Assembly: GCF_027859255.1 (NCBI RefSeq)
Contig: NZ_JAQHXR010000002.1
Span: 186,001-250,000, forward strand
Source: Helicobacter ibis
GTDB taxonomy: Bacteria; Campylobacterota; Campylobacteria; Campylobacterales; Helicobacteraceae
DNA: 64,000 nt
Reading direction: 5' to 3'
Below, piece after piece: positions 37,521 through 47,172 of this stretch (within the stretch, counting starts at the first letter, position 1; each line of letters opens with the position of its first letter). The notes below the pieces were generated by a model. It was given only the letters and a program-made list of their open reading frames with translations. It did not search any database and was not told the DNA's origin. A program made the position numbers and the translations under genes.

Positions 37521-38136
37521 TAAACTCTATAACATATCCATACAATCCATAAGCTATATAAAACATAACAAGTGCGGTAAATACATGCAACATAGCCCAA
37601 GTTTTCGTGCTTTTAAATAACACACTAGCCTTCTTTGCAGCAAAAGAAATACTAACAAACCAAATACAAGAAGCCAAAATCACACCAAATGAAAAAATAA
37701 ATTTCTCGCCAATATCCAAAGAAAGGGACATAGCACCTAAAATAACGATAGTATCTAAATACACACTAGGATTAAGCAAAGTAACTGCTAGAGTTTGGAG
37801 AACTATGTTTTTAATAGAATCTTTTCTATCCAAAGAAGTTAGCTTTAAATATTCATTTGCCCTTATAGCTGACCTTAATGACAATAACCCATAAGCTAAA
37901 ACAAAAATAAACCCCAGCACACCAAGAAGTGATGAAATTATTTTGCTATGTGCAATTAACTTTGCCACCCCAAAGACACCTAAGCTTACAAAAAATACAT
38001 CGCATAAAATACAAATCACACACACAAGTAAAATATGATTTTTCATTATTCCTTGCTTTAGCACAAATGTATTTTGAGCTCCAATTGCTGCAAAGAGTGC
38101 AAATGCAGTAAAAAATCCCTTGCTTAATACCTCCAC
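37507..38136 (-). CDS. ArgO/LysE-type amino acid exporter
   Basis: A 209-residue membrane protein with six hydrophobic segments. The N-terminal FALFAAIGAQNTFVLKQGI is the mark of the ArgO/LysE branch, which exports arginine, lysine and toxic analogues; a central LNPSVYLDTIVILG is typical too. It is distinct from the RhtB-like exporter at 22969. It ends three bases before the LMW phosphatase gene on the same strand. Confidence 0.87.
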   Translation of the reverse strand: MEVLSKGFFTAFALFAAIGAQNTFVLKQGIMKNHILLVCVICILCDVFFVSLGVFGVAKLIAHSKIISSLLGVLGFIFVLAYGLLSLRSAIRANEYLKLTSLDRKDSIKNIVLQTLAVTLLNPSVYLDTIVILGAMSLSLDIGEKFIFSFGVILASCIWFVSISFAAKKASVLFKSTKTWAMLHVFTALVMFYIAYGLYGYVIEFINYF

Positions 38137-38139
38137 TAA

Positions 38140-38583
38140 TTATCCTTCTAATTCATCATACATAGTATTTATTGCCCTCTCTAGCATACTATATACCTTC
38201 TCAAATCCGCTAATGTCCCTATAATAATAAGGATCTGGTATATCCTCACCACCAAGCCCATAATCACCCATTAGCACGACATTAGAAAATCCCATTCTCT
38301 TTAAATCATTAAAATTACTTCTATCCATAGCAACTATTAAATCAAACTCGCTATCTCCATATACGCTAACCTGCCTTGACCTTAGCATACTTATATCTAT
38401 CCCGTAATTTTTTGCTACTAAAATTGATCTATCATCTGGCTTTGAGCCTACATGATAACTAGCAGTCCCAGCAGAATCAACTACAACACTAAGTCCTCTC
38501 TTATCTGCCAACTCTCTAGCAATACCCTCCGCCAATGGCGATCTACATATATTTCCAAGACATACAAAAAGTATTCTCTTCAT
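38140..38583 (-). CDS. Low-molecular-weight protein tyrosine phosphatase
   Basis: A 147-residue enzyme with the phosphate loop CLGNICRSP (nucleophile Cys8, Arg14) and the late general-acid motif DPYYYR. Such enzymes dephosphorylate tyrosine kinases of polysaccharide export or other proteins. The start overlaps recJ's stop by four bases, so it is in the pyrG-recJ transcript. Confidence 0.92.
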   Translation of the reverse strand: MKRILFVCLGNICRSPLAEGIARELADKRGLSVVVDSAGTASYHVGSKPDDRSILVAKNYGIDISMLRSRQVSVYGDSEFDLIVAMDRSNFNDLKRMGFSNVVLMGDYGLGGEDIPDPYYYRDISGFEKVYSMLERAINTMYDELEG

Positions 38584-40127
38584 TCTTTCTCCTTATATGA
38601 TATAACCCTAACTATAAGCTCTCCATAGTAATTAAAAGCATGACAAAACACTATTTCAATTTCACTATTTTCTAATATCTTTGGTATCTCCTCACCAAAC
38701 TTTATAGCATTCAAATATAAATTATCATCTCTTAGCACAAACGCACTATGTCCCCCATTATTGCCTATATGTTTTATGTTTGTAATCTTCGCTTTAGTTT
38801 TAAAATGTGGCTTAAAATTCCCCTCACCATAAGGCTCATAGCATAAAATCATATTAAAAAACTCATCATCTAAATCTTTAAATAACACTTCGCCAAGCAC
38901 CAAATCATCTCTAGCATAAAAAGATTCAACAAATCTTAATCTATCTTTTAATTGTTCTAAATTTTCTAGCTTTAAACTAAGCCCTGCAGCATTATTATGA
39001 CCACCATATTTAAGCAATAAATCACTACAAGAATCCAAAATCTCCATGCACGATTCACCCCTCATGCTACCCTTTATTACACCTCCTTCATCACTTGTGC
39101 TTAAAACTATGCTTGTTTTTTTGTATTCTTCAGACAATCTAGCAGAGACAATACCCAAGATTCCTTCATGCCAAGATTCATCATACACCACAATAACCCC
39201 ACTATTCTCACACATATCTTTAGCATGTAAATATGTTTGGTTTTGAATCTTTTTTCTCTCTTCATTTAGCAATAATAAATGCTCAAACTTTTTTCTACCG
39301 ATAGCATAGTCCCTCTCGCATAAAAACTCATAAGATAGCATAGCACTATCCATTCTACCAGCACAATTTAACAAAGGAGCAAAGGAAAATGATATAAGCT
39401 CACAATCAACGTGGCTTTTGTATTTTTCTTTTAGAATCTTAAAGGCAGTTTTATTGCTATTTTTTATACACTCTATACCTTTTTTTAATAACACCCTATT
39501 AATTCCACTTAATGGCATAACATCACTAACAATAGCCAAAGCCAAAAAATCCAAAAAAATGGTCATATTGACACCTAAATTCATCTCTTTTTTCAATGCT
39601 GCACACATATACCACGCCACACATGCACCACATATATCGGCTTGAGGAAAGTTTGGAGATAACTTTGGATTGCATATTAATGCACTTGGCAGAATCTCTG
39701 GTGGATTATGATGATCTGTTATTATCAGTTTTATATTTTTTTGTTCACATATTTTAGCAGCTTCAACTGCATTTATGCCATTATCAACGGTTATTATTAC
39801 ATCTGCACTTATTCTTTCTAATAGCTTTTTTGAAATGCCATAACCATCTTTGAATCTATTTGGAATTACAACATCTAATGGATAAGAAATTAAATCAAAA
39901 AACTCCTTTACAATAACACTTGAGACTACACCATCAACATCATAATCTCCTATTAGTGTTATTTTTTTATTATTTTTTATAGATTTATGTATTTCTTTGG
40001 CGATTGTTGTTAGATTACATAGAGATTCTGGTGGTGGGAGATCCTTTAGAGTTTGTATGTCATTAGAGATTCTAGCATCTAATAAGGCTCTAATAGAATC
40101 CTTATTTAGAAGAATGTGATTTTGCAT
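38580..40127 (-). CDS. recJ: Single-stranded-DNA-specific exonuclease RecJ
   Basis: A 515-residue DHH/DHHA1 nuclease that degrades single-stranded DNA 5' to 3' in repair and recombination. Metal-binding motifs are [19 protein letters not shown] and [11 protein letters not shown]; the DHHA1 region has [13 protein letters not shown]. It is slightly shorter than E. coli RecJ, as usual for this group. Its start lies inside the pyrG 3' end (26-base overlap), so the two are translationally linked. Confidence 0.92.
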   Translation of the reverse strand: MQNHILLNKDSIRALLDARISNDIQTLKDLPPPESLCNLTTIAKEIHKSIKNNKKITLIGDYDVDGVVSSVIVKEFFDLISYPLDVVIPNRFKDGYGISKKLLERISADVIITVDNGINAVEAAKICEQKNIKLIITDHHNPPEILPSALICNPKLSPNFPQADICGACVAWYMCAALKKEMNLGVNMTIFLDFLALAIVSDVMPLSGINRVLLKKGIECIKNSNKTAFKILKEKYKSHVDCELISFSFAPLLNCAGRMDSAMLSYEFLCERDYAIGRKKFEHLLLLNEERKKIQNQTYLHAKDMCENSGVIVVYDESWHEGILGIVSARLSEEYKKTSIVLSTSDEGGVIKGSMRGESCMEILDSCSDLLLKYGGHNNAAGLSLKLENLEQLKDRLRFVESFYARDDLVLGEVLFKDLDDEFFNMILCYEPYGEGNFKPHFKTKAKITNIKHIGNNGGHSAFVLRDDNLYLNAIKFGEEIPKILENSEIEIVFCHAFNYYGELIVRVISYKEKE

Positions 40128-41751
40128 TAATAGCCTGTCTTATAAATTCTAAAATCACTAAATTTGGTGCTTGTAGTCTTGAAGTAAATTCTGGGTGGAA
40201 TTGCACTGCGACAAACCAAGGGTGATCTACAAGCTCTACTGCCTCTATTAGCCCATGAGATTCGCCGCTTACTATCATTCCTGCTTTTTCCAATATTTCT
40301 CTATATTTTGGATTGGCCTCATATCTATGTCTATGTCTTTCATAGATTTTACTCTGTCCATTATATGCTTTTTGTAATTTACTATCTTTTTTTGTATAAC
40401 ACTCATATTCTCCAAGCCTCATAGTGCCACCCATAGGAGATTTATGAGTTCTTATTTGTTCTTCACCATTAGTATCAATAAAGTTTTCTATTAAATATAT
40501 TGCCGGTTCTTTTGTTTCTTTATTAAATTCAATTGAATCAGCTTGCAGGATGCCTAGCTTATTTCTACAAAACTCTATAATCGCCAATTGCATACCAAGA
40601 CATATTCCCAAAAATGGAATATTGTTCTCTCGTGCAAATTGTATCGCTTGCATTTTTCCATTTACTCCACGCACACCAAATCCACCCGGAACCAAGATTC
40701 CACCAACATATCTTAGCTTCTCTAAAGATTCTTCATTGTTTTCTATTTCTTCGCTATCTATCCACTCTATATTTACTTTTGTATCTAAATTTGCTCCAGC
40801 ATGAATTAAAGCTTCAATTAAAGATTTATAAGACTCCTTAGAACGCAAATATTTTCCAACAAATGCTATTGTTACTTCATTTTGAGGTGCTAGAATCTGC
40901 TTTACTAAAATATCCCATTCTTTCATATCTGGATTAAATTCTGGTAATTTTAAAAATCTAGCAATAGGGCTTAATACCCCTTCTTTATAGAAATTTAGTG
41001 GCATTTGATAGATGCTTTGTGCATCATGAGCACTAATTACACAATCAGAATCAACATCGCAACTCATAGATAGCTTATTTTTTAAATCAAGCGGTATTTC
41101 CTTTTCACTTCTTGCAATTATTATTTGAGGACTAATACCAATCCTTCTTAATTCTTGCACACTATGTTGAGTTGGTTTTGTCTTAAGCTCACCTGCAGCT
41201 TTAATTAATGGTATTAGAGTAACATGCAGACTAATAACCCTATCCATTCCATATTCTTGCTTCATTTGCCTCATAGCTTCTAGAAATGGCAACCCTTCTA
41301 TATCTCCTACAGTGCCACCAAGCTCTACGACTAGTATCTCCCTTCCCTCACCTGCTAGTTTTATTCTATTTTTAATCTCATCTACAATATGAGGCACAAC
41401 TTGTATTGTCTTACCCAAATATCCACCACTTCTCTCTCGCTCTATTACAGATAGATATACTTGCCCTGTTGTAAAGTTATTTTTGGAAGTAAAACTTGTA
41501 TTTAAGAATCTCTCATAATGCCCTATATCCAAATCCGTCTCTGCACCATCTGTGGTAACAAAAACCTCTCCATGCTCTAGTGGGCTCATGGTGCCCGGAT
41601 CTACATTTATATATGGGTCTATTTTTAAGATTCCAATACAAAATCCAGATTGTTTTAATAAAGTAGCTATAGAAGCAGATGTAATACCCTTACCCAAAGA
41701 ACTTAAAACACCACCAGTTACAAAAATATATTTAGTATCAAAACTAGACAT
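40102..41751 (-). CDS. pyrG: CTP synthase
   Basis: A 549-residue amidotransferase making CTP from UTP, ATP and glutamine. The synthetase domain opens with [16 protein letters not shown] and has [22 protein letters not shown]; the C-terminal glutaminase has GGFGVRG and GICLGMQLA with the nucleophile Cys, and the FHPEFTSR histidine/glutamate pair. ATG 41751 has AAGG upstream and gives the usual [14 protein letters not shown]; an ATG five codons before it is weaker. Confidence 0.96.
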   Translation of the reverse strand: MSSFDTKYIFVTGGVLSSLGKGITSASIATLLKQSGFCIGILKIDPYINVDPGTMSPLEHGEVFVTTDGAETDLDIGHYERFLNTSFTSKNNFTTGQVYLSVIERERSGGYLGKTIQVVPHIVDEIKNRIKLAGEGREILVVELGGTVGDIEGLPFLEAMRQMKQEYGMDRVISLHVTLIPLIKAAGELKTKPTQHSVQELRRIGISPQIIIARSEKEIPLDLKNKLSMSCDVDSDCVISAHDAQSIYQMPLNFYKEGVLSPIARFLKLPEFNPDMKEWDILVKQILAPQNEVTIAFVGKYLRSKESYKSLIEALIHAGANLDTKVNIEWIDSEEIENNEESLEKLRYVGGILVPGGFGVRGVNGKMQAIQFARENNIPFLGICLGMQLAIIEFCRNKLGILQADSIEFNKETKEPAIYLIENFIDTNGEEQIRTHKSPMGGTMRLGEYECYTKKDSKLQKAYNGQSKIYERHRHRYEANPKYREILEKAGMIVSGESHGLIEAVELVDHPWFVAVQFHPEFTSRLQAPNLVILEFIRQAINAKSHSSK

Positions 41752-41783
41752 TACATAACCTTGCATATATGATCTTTAGTTTC

Positions 41784-41789
41784 ATTATA
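41784..41789 (-). promoter_or_regulatory. -10 element for pyrG
   Basis: Minus strand AGTTATAATG contains TATAAT, 32 bases before the pyrG ATG. Confidence 0.45.
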
Positions 41790-41830
41790 ACTTATAAGAG
41801 GTTAATTATTAATATAAGAAAGCAGACTTC

Positions 41831-41859
41831 ATTAGGAATCCCAACTTAGGATTCCTAAT
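41831..41859 (-). terminator. Terminator hairpin after the DUF2165 gene
   Basis: ATTAGGAATCC (41831-41841) and GGATTCCTAAT (41849-41859) form a perfect 11-pair stem with a seven-base loop, two bases after the DUF2165 stop. The following minus-strand sequence has only a short T-rich part. Confidence 0.65.
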
Positions 41860-41861
41860 AA

Positions 41862-42366
41862 TTAATCATCATTTTTTAATGATAAATAAACTAATGCAAC
41901 AGACATGTAAGTAACAAGCCTAAATGCATCAGGAAGACCATTCCATGTTTTGCTCATCCACATTGCAAACCATTCTCCAGCTACAACTTGGAATCCAAAA
42001 AACCACAAAAGGCAGCATAGAGTTAGAGAAATAATCCCATATACTTTGGCTTTGTGAAAACTATCTGCATCAAGCCTAATAGCCTTTAGCATATAATAAG
42101 CCCCAATAAGTGCGGTAGTAGCTATTATAGTTTCAGTAATAATTACATATATACATAAAATGATGCATAAAAGTATCAGTAACTGCACGATATTCTATTG
42201 CTTTACCCAAGTAATCAGGCTTTGTATCCATGCTCATCATGTGCTTTACAAACTGATAATTTGAATCATAATCAGTAATATTACCAAACACCACAACCAA
42301 CGCTAAAGCAGCAACGCTTAGTAGCACCATAATTTTTGATAAACGAATAATAAAAGAAATATTCAT
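41862..42366 (-). pseudogene. DUF2165-family membrane protein, frameshifted
   Basis: Two open frames together encode a small membrane protein of the DUF2165 family. The first (42366 to 42133) carries the family start IIRLSKIMVLLSVAALALVV and FGNITDYDSNYQFVKHM; the second (42188 to 41862) carries VIITETIIATTALIGAYYM and FGFQVVAGEWFAMW. They overlap out of frame at a short TA tract (42147-42153). Adding one TA unit would join them into one protein of about 167 residues. This could be a true mutation, a slippage switch or a sequencing error. A promoter and a terminator flank it and look intact. Confidence 0.8.
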
Positions 42367-42422
42367 TTGTCCTCCAAAAAATTATATTAATGCTTTTGTT
42401 GTAAGACTAAAAAGTCAAAGAG

Positions 42423-42459
42423 CCGACAAGGAAGACATAATTTATATGCCTCTTGTCGG
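42423..42459 (-). other. Stem-loop at the 5' end of the DUF2165 transcript
   Basis: CCGACAAG (42423-42430) and CTTGTCGG (42452-42459) are perfect inverted arms around a 21-base loop. They are GC-rich against the AT-rich background. The predicted start site of the minus-strand promoter falls about at 42457, so the RNA would begin with this hairpin, about 57 bases before the start codon. It could protect the 5' end or be regulatory. Confidence 0.5.
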
Positions 42460-42463
42460 TGAA

Positions 42464-42491
42464 ATTTTAATATAACTAAGTATTTTGTCAA
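42464..42491 (-). promoter_or_regulatory. Promoter of the DUF2165 gene
   Basis: On the minus strand TTGACA (42486-42491), 16 bases, then TAAAAT (42464-42469). It is one of the few places in the window with a near-consensus -35 box. Confidence 0.5.
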
Positions 42492-42526
42492 ACAATATGC
42501 TTAAGAAAATAAAAGTTTTTATAAGC

Positions 42527-42532
42527 TAGAAT
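42527..42532 (+). promoter_or_regulatory. -10-like element for ybgC
   Basis: TAGAAT in AAGCTAGAATC, 32 bases before the ybgC ATG. Confidence 0.4.
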
Positions 42533-42564
42533 CTGCACTTGCTTAAAACTAAAGGGTATCATCG

Positions 42565-42945
42565 ATGAAAGTTAGAGTATATTATGAAGATACAGATTGT
42601 GGCGGAATCGTATATCATAGCAACTATTTAAAATACTGCGAGAGAGCAAGAAGCGAGATGTTTTTTAAAATAAATTCTAGCCCTTTTCAAAATGGAATAG
42701 GATTTGTAGTAAAAAACATGAATATAGATTTTTTAGCTACCGCCAAATTAGGTGATTTACTAGAAGTAAAGACGCAATTATTAAAAATCAAAAATGTATC
42801 AGTTGAGCTAAAACAAACGATATACTTAGAAAATACAAAAATTTTTGAAGCCCAAATCTTGCTTGCATGTATAGATTCTAAAACTAGCAAACCAACAAAG
42901 ATTCCGCAATGGGCAAATGAAGTATTTCAAATATTAGGACAATAA
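42565..42945 (+). CDS. ybgC: YbgC-type acyl-CoA thioesterase
   Basis: A 126-residue hotdog thioesterase. The catalytic motif YEDTDCGGIVYHSNYLKYCERAR is split here as YEDTDCGG (Asp11) and VYHSNYLKYCERAR, characteristic of YbgC. In H. pylori the enzyme hydrolyses acyl-CoA thioesters, and it sits next to the DUF493 protein as here. The DUF493 gene follows after one base. Confidence 0.92.
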   Translation: MKVRVYYEDTDCGGIVYHSNYLKYCERARSEMFFKINSSPFQNGIGFVVKNMNIDFLATAKLGDLLEVKTQLLKIKNVSVELKQTIYLENTKIFEAQILLACIDSKTSKPTKIPQWANEVFQILGQ

Positions 42946-42946
42946 T

Positions 42947-43192
42947 ATGGAAAAACCACAAATACAATATCCATGCACTTGGAATTACAGAATCATAGGA
43001 GAGAGCAAAGAAAGGCTTGTAGAAATTGCATTTGATATAATAGACACGAACTTTAACCACACTCCACAAATGCAAAGCAAAAACGGAAAATATCACAGCA
43101 TAAATATAGAAGTAGTAGTGCAAAATGAAGAACATAGAAATGATATTTTTAAAAAACTCCAAAAACATGAGGAAATAAAGTTTGTTTTATAG
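42947..43192 (+). CDS. DUF493 (YbeD-like) family protein
   Basis: An 81-residue small protein with the ferredoxin-like ACT fold of the DUF493/YbeD family; the sequence begins with PCTWNYRIIGESKERL and ends KKLQKHEEIKFVL. In H. pylori the counterpart is, from memory, HP0495. Its role is unknown. It is one base after ybgC and overlaps the M15 peptidase start by 11 bases. Confidence 0.85.
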   Translation: MEKPQIQYPCTWNYRIIGESKERLVEIAFDIIDTNFNHTPQMQSKNGKYHSINIEVVVQNEEHRNDIFKKLQKHEEIKFVL

Positions 43193-43919
43193 AATCTTTT
43201 TTGTCTTGCTTTTATGCCATGTAGCAAATGCACAAATAGCCCAAAACTGCCTAAAAGAAAGCTATGATGATATTTTACACATAGATGATTTAACTATTAC
43301 ATTTAGAGATTCAACTACTTTACAATGGAAAGACAACTCACAAAAAATCTATGAAGAAAAATTAAACAATCCATTTATGTCTTATTCATTTGATACAAAA
43401 TATCCAACACAAATGTCACAAAAACCAGAACTAGATAGCTCAAGAATTAGGGATATAAAGTTTTTTAAAAAAATATATGGCACTTCAAAGCAAAGCGTTG
43501 AAAATAATTTAGAAAAAATAAAATGGATAGATGAATCTTATGTGCTTTTTAATACCAAAAACAATGCAAGTGAAGCACTAAAGAGAGTGATACACAATTT
43601 AAAAACTCTAAAAGAAGAAAATAAAAAATATCTAACAAACATAGGTGGAACTTATAAATGGAGAAATATTGCAGATTCAAACAACCTAAGTCCTCATAGC
43701 TTTGGGATTGCAATTGATATAAATGTAAAATATTCTCGCTATTGGCTATGGGATATACAAACAAACAATAATAAAAAAATAGAACAAATACCAGCACAAA
43801 TAGTAGAAATCTTTGAAAATGAAGGATTTATATGGGGTGGAAAATGGTGGCATTATGATACCATGCATTTTGAATATCGCCCAGAGATTCTATGCTTTAG
43901 TAGGCACGATGATAGATAA
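43182..43919 (+). CDS. Exported M15-family D-Ala-D-Ala carboxypeptidase-like protein
   Basis: A 245-residue protein with a signal peptide (to about residue 17, ANA) and a C-terminal M15 (VanY-type) zinc peptidase domain. Zinc-binding residues fit SPHSFGIAID (His172, Asp179) and WWHYDTMHFEY (His229, with a nearby acidic general base). It would trim peptidoglycan peptides in the periplasm. The start is TTG 43182, with AGGA upstream in the DUF493 gene. It overlaps selU by 11 bases. Confidence 0.82.
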   Translation: MFYRIFFVLLLCHVANAQIAQNCLKESYDDILHIDDLTITFRDSTTLQWKDNSQKIYEEKLNNPFMSYSFDTKYPTQMSQKPELDSSRIRDIKFFKKIYGTSKQSVENNLEKIKWIDESYVLFNTKNNASEALKRVIHNLKTLKEENKKYLTNIGGTYKWRNIADSNNLSPHSFGIAIDINVKYSRYWLWDIQTNNNKKIEQIPAQIVEIFENEGFIWGGKWWHYDTMHFEYRPEILCFSRHDDR

Positions 43920-44883
43920 ATTTCAAGTTATAATAGATGTCCGCTCTCAAAGAGAATATGCTCACTCTCATATACCAAATGCCATTAATTATCCTGTGCT
44001 AGATGATGAAGAATACGAAAAAATAGGCACACTTTACAAAAAAGATTCATTTTCTGCAAAAGTAAGAGGTGCTAGTTTGGTGTGCAAAAATATCAGCAAA
44101 CATTTAATGCAATTAGAAAATATAATAACCCCTGCAAAGCCATTTTTAATATATTGTGCAAGAGGAGGAATGAGGAGCAAATCATTTTTTGTTGTATTAA
44201 AAGACATAGGATATCAAGTAACTAGACTAGAAGGTGGTTACAAAACATACAGAAAAGAAGTTACAAATTATTTGGACAAAACTCCAAAACATAAGTTTAT
44301 AACCCTAGTTGGCAAAACAGGCAGTGGCAAAAGTGAGATAATACAAAACTACAAAGATTCAATAGATTTAGAAAACCTAGCACAGCATTTAGGTTCTAGC
44401 TTTGGTGGCATATGTGGGTTTCAGCCAAGCATTAAACAATTCCAAAATATGCTATATGACAAAATGATAAAACTAGAACAAGCCCCATTTGTTCTAATAG
44501 AAGGAGAGAGCAAAAAACTAGGAGAAATAATCATTCCATCAAAACTATATCAAAGCTATCAAAACTCGCCAAAGATTCTAATAACCTCTCCACTAGAACA
44601 TAGAATCCAAAGAATAGTAAAACAATATGGAGTAATAAGTAGAGAATTTTTTCAAACTTCAATGCAAAAAATTTCGCCATTTATGGAGAAAAGATTCTGG
44701 CTAGAAGCACAAGAAGCATACAATAAAGAAGATCTAGAAAAAGTAGCTGAAATACTACTTGTAAAATACTATGACAAAGTCTATAAAAAAGACAATTATC
44801 AAGCTAAAATAGAAGTCCAAAACATAGAAGATTCTATGCCTAAAATACAAAAAATTGCCAAAAGCTTAATAAATATAGAATAA
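43909..44883 (+). CDS. selU: tRNA 2-selenouridine synthase
   Basis: SelU (MnmH) replaces sulfur with selenium at the wobble 2-thiouridine of tRNAs, using selenophosphate. 324 residues: an N-terminal rhodanese domain ([19 protein letters not shown]) with active Cys83 in YCARGGMRS, then a P-loop domain with [10 protein letters not shown] (134-141). The in-frame ORF could start earlier but ATG 43909 is the right place by family length. It overlaps the M15 peptidase gene. With SelD at 6662 it shows the organism uses selenium in tRNA as well as protein. Confidence 0.92.
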   Translation: MIDKFQVIIDVRSQREYAHSHIPNAINYPVLDDEEYEKIGTLYKKDSFSAKVRGASLVCKNISKHLMQLENIITPAKPFLIYCARGGMRSKSFFVVLKDIGYQVTRLEGGYKTYRKEVTNYLDKTPKHKFITLVGKTGSGKSEIIQNYKDSIDLENLAQHLGSSFGGICGFQPSIKQFQNMLYDKMIKLEQAPFVLIEGESKKLGEIIIPSKLYQSYQNSPKILITSPLEHRIQRIVKQYGVISREFFQTSMQKISPFMEKRFWLEAQEAYNKEDLEKVAEILLVKYYDKVYKKDNYQAKIEVQNIEDSMPKIQKIAKSLINIE

Positions 44884-45633
44884 AAACACAATTCCTAAAA
44901 TTATTCTATAAACACCAAATGGAATAAAATTAAATCTAGATATAAATTTCAAAAACACTTTAACCGCCAATAGAGCACTAAAAAAAGCCGCAATAAACCC
45001 AACAAGCAAGATAGTTAGGTTATCCATATTTAATACTTCATGACTTTTATATATACTATATAAACTAGCTGCAATCATAGTAGGAAGAGCTAGTAGGAAG
45101 GAAAATTCAGCAGCCGTCTTTCTATCACAACCAAGCAATAGCCCACCTATAATAGTTGATCCACTGCGAGATGTCCCGGGAATCATTGCTAATGCCTGAA
45201 AAAATCCAATAATAAAAGCATTTTTATACGAAATATCTAAAGTAGATTTTGCAGTGTGATTTTTATCTTTATACAACAATTCTATAACTATAAAAGCCAC
45301 TCCACCAACAATAAGCATTATAGAGACAACAATTGGAGAAAATAAATTTTTAATATATGGGTATAATAAAAATCCTAAAGCACCCGCAGGTAAAAACCCT
45401 AAAATAAGCTTAATCCATAACGAAATTCCCTCTGTAAAAAGCTTTTTTAAAAATACAAACAACACCGCTAAAATAGCACCAAGCTGTATTACAACTTCAA
45501 AAGTTTTGTGAAATGTATCTTGCTCTATCCCAAGCAACTCTGAAGCAAGTATCAAATGTCCAGTAGATGATATTGGTAAAAATTCAGTTAAACCTTCAAC
45601 TATTCCTAAAATTATTGCACTAATAAAATCCAT
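44866..45633 (-). CDS. uppP: Undecaprenyl-diphosphatase
   Basis: A 255-residue BacA/UppP membrane enzyme that recycles undecaprenyl pyrophosphate for cell-wall and glycan synthesis. The two family motifs are [22 protein letters not shown] and [17 protein letters not shown]. The start at 45633 ([14 protein letters not shown]) has AGG upstream; an open extension of 26 codons is unlikely to be used. Overlaps the convergent selU end by 18 bases. Confidence 0.95.
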   Translation of the reverse strand: MDFISAIILGIVEGLTEFLPISSTGHLILASELLGIEQDTFHKTFEVVIQLGAILAVLFVFLKKLFTEGISLWIKLILGFLPAGALGFLLYPYIKNLFSPIVVSIMLIVGGVAFIVIELLYKDKNHTAKSTLDISYKNAFIIGFFQALAMIPGTSRSGSTIIGGLLLGCDRKTAAEFSFLLALPTMIAASLYSIYKSHEVLNMDNLTILLVGFIAAFFSALLAVKVFLKFISRFNFIPFGVYRIILGIVFLFYIY

Positions 45634-45701
45634 TAAATAACCTAAATATAAAAATAGTGGCAATTCTAACATAAAAAACGAAACATAATTAAAAAGTTGT
45701 G

Positions 45702-45707
45702 TATAAT
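45702..45707 (+). promoter_or_regulatory. -10 element for the biotin carboxylase gene
   Basis: TATAAT in GTGTATAATACA, 30 bases before the ATG at 45738. Confidence 0.5.
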
Positions 45708-45737
45708 ACATAAATTTAAGCTTAAAAAGGTATTGGT

Positions 45738-47162
45738 ATGTTTAGAAGAATCTTAATTGCAAATAGAGGCGAGATAGCCGTTAGAATAATCCGTGCGTGT
45801 AATGATTTAAACATCGAATCTGTAGCAATATATTCTAATGCTGATAGAGATAGTCTGCATCTTAAAATGGCAACTAAGACATATCTTATAAGCGATGATC
45901 CAATAAAGGGCTACTTAGATCCTGATTTAATAATCCAAGCAGCAAAAGAGACTGATTGTGAAGCCATACATCCCGGATATGGGTTTTTAAGTGAGAATGC
46001 AACTTTTGCAAGAAAAGTTGTCCAAGCAGAACTTGTATGGATAGGACCAAATTATGAAGTAATAGAAAATATGGGAGATAAAAATAAAGCAAGAGAGCTA
46101 ATGCAAAAAAATGGGATTCCAATAGTTCCCGGAAGTGATCCTCTAAACAATCTAGATTCACACTCAAGAGCAAAAATAGCAAACAAAATAGGCTATCCAA
46201 TAATCCTAAAAGCAAGTAGCGGTGGCGGAGGAAGAGGCATTAGAGTTGTATATAACGAAAGTGAGCTAGAATCTTCTTTTGAAGCATGCAAAAGAGAGGC
46301 TTTGACATTTTTCAAAAATGATGATGTATTTATGGAAAAATATATACAAAATCCAAGACATATAGAATTCCAAATACTTGCTGATAACTATGGAAACACG
46401 ATACACTTGCTAGAGAGAGACTGCTCAATACAAAGACGACATCAAAAACTAATAGAAATAGCACCAAGCCCAACAATGAGTAGCGATCTAAGACGAAAAA
46501 TGGGTGTAGTAGCAGTAGCTGCTGCAAAAGCCGCAAAATACACAAATGCTGGAACCGTTGAATTCCTACTAGATGATGATAATAAATTTTACTTCATGGA
46601 GATGAACACAAGAATCCAAGTAGAACATGGAGTAACAGAAGAGATAACTGGGTTAGATTTAATAGGGAGACAAATAAGAATTGCAAATGGAGAGATTTTA
46701 GACCTAGCACAAAGTGATATACACGCTCAAGGCTATGCAATAGAAGCAAGAATTAATGCTGAAGATGTCAATAATGACTTTTTGCCAAACCCTGGAGTGA
46801 TAACAGCATATTATCCTGCATTAGGACCTTTTGTAAGAGTGGATAGCTATATTTATAAAGGGTTTAAAATACCTCCATTTTATGATTCAATGATAGCAAA
46901 GCTAATAGTTAGAGCCACAAGCTATGACTTAGCAGTGCAAAAGCTAAATAGAGCATTAAATGAATTTAAGATTCGAGGCGTCAAAACCACGATACCTTTT
47001 TTGATTAATATTTGTAATGATAAGGATTTTAGGAGAGGACATTTTGATACATCTTATTTAGAAGAAAAATTACAAAGTTTACTACCACAAGAAACAAAAG
47101 ATGAGAGTGATTTAATAGCAGTAATTGCTACTGCACTTGCAGCACAATTTGAAGAACAATAA
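45738..47162 (+). CDS. Biotin carboxylase subunit (PycA-like or AccC)
   Basis: A 474-residue ATP-grasp biotin carboxylase: [20 protein letters not shown] start, [10 protein letters not shown], the ATP-binding [13 protein letters not shown], and [19 protein letters not shown] with the usual [10 protein letters not shown] motif. It carboxylates biotin on a separate carrier. In Campylobacter the acetyl-CoA carboxylase AccC is next to accB, while pyruvate carboxylase subunit PycA stands alone; here it stands alone and its C-terminal [10 protein letters not shown] resembles PycA, so I lean to pyruvate carboxylase. [12 protein letters not shown] has Gly where AccC usually has Pro. Confidence 0.88.
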   Translation: MFRRILIANRGEIAVRIIRACNDLNIESVAIYSNADRDSLHLKMATKTYLISDDPIKGYLDPDLIIQAAKETDCEAIHPGYGFLSENATFARKVVQAELVWIGPNYEVIENMGDKNKARELMQKNGIPIVPGSDPLNNLDSHSRAKIANKIGYPIILKASSGGGGRGIRVVYNESELESSFEACKREALTFFKNDDVFMEKYIQNPRHIEFQILADNYGNTIHLLERDCSIQRRHQKLIEIAPSPTMSSDLRRKMGVVAVAAAKAAKYTNAGTVEFLLDDDNKFYFMEMNTRIQVEHGVTEEITGLDLIGRQIRIANGEILDLAQSDIHAQGYAIEARINAEDVNNDFLPNPGVITAYYPALGPFVRVDSYIYKGFKIPPFYDSMIAKLIVRATSYDLAVQKLNRALNEFKIRGVKTTIPFLINICNDKDFRRGHFDTSYLEEKLQSLLPQETKDESDLIAVIATALAAQFEEQ

Positions 47163-47172
47163 AAAATAAAAA

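Noticed and set aside
40102-40127. The 26-base overlap of pyrG and recJ as a gene-calling error
   Set aside because: Both protein ends are supported: the recJ start [12 protein letters not shown] is reasonable and pyrG runs to a normal length, so a true overlap is likely.
42367-42564. A tRNA or small RNA gene in the DUF2165-ybgC intergenic region
   Set aside because: No T-loop or anticodon-arm pattern; the stem-loop is better explained as the 5' end of the DUF2165 message.
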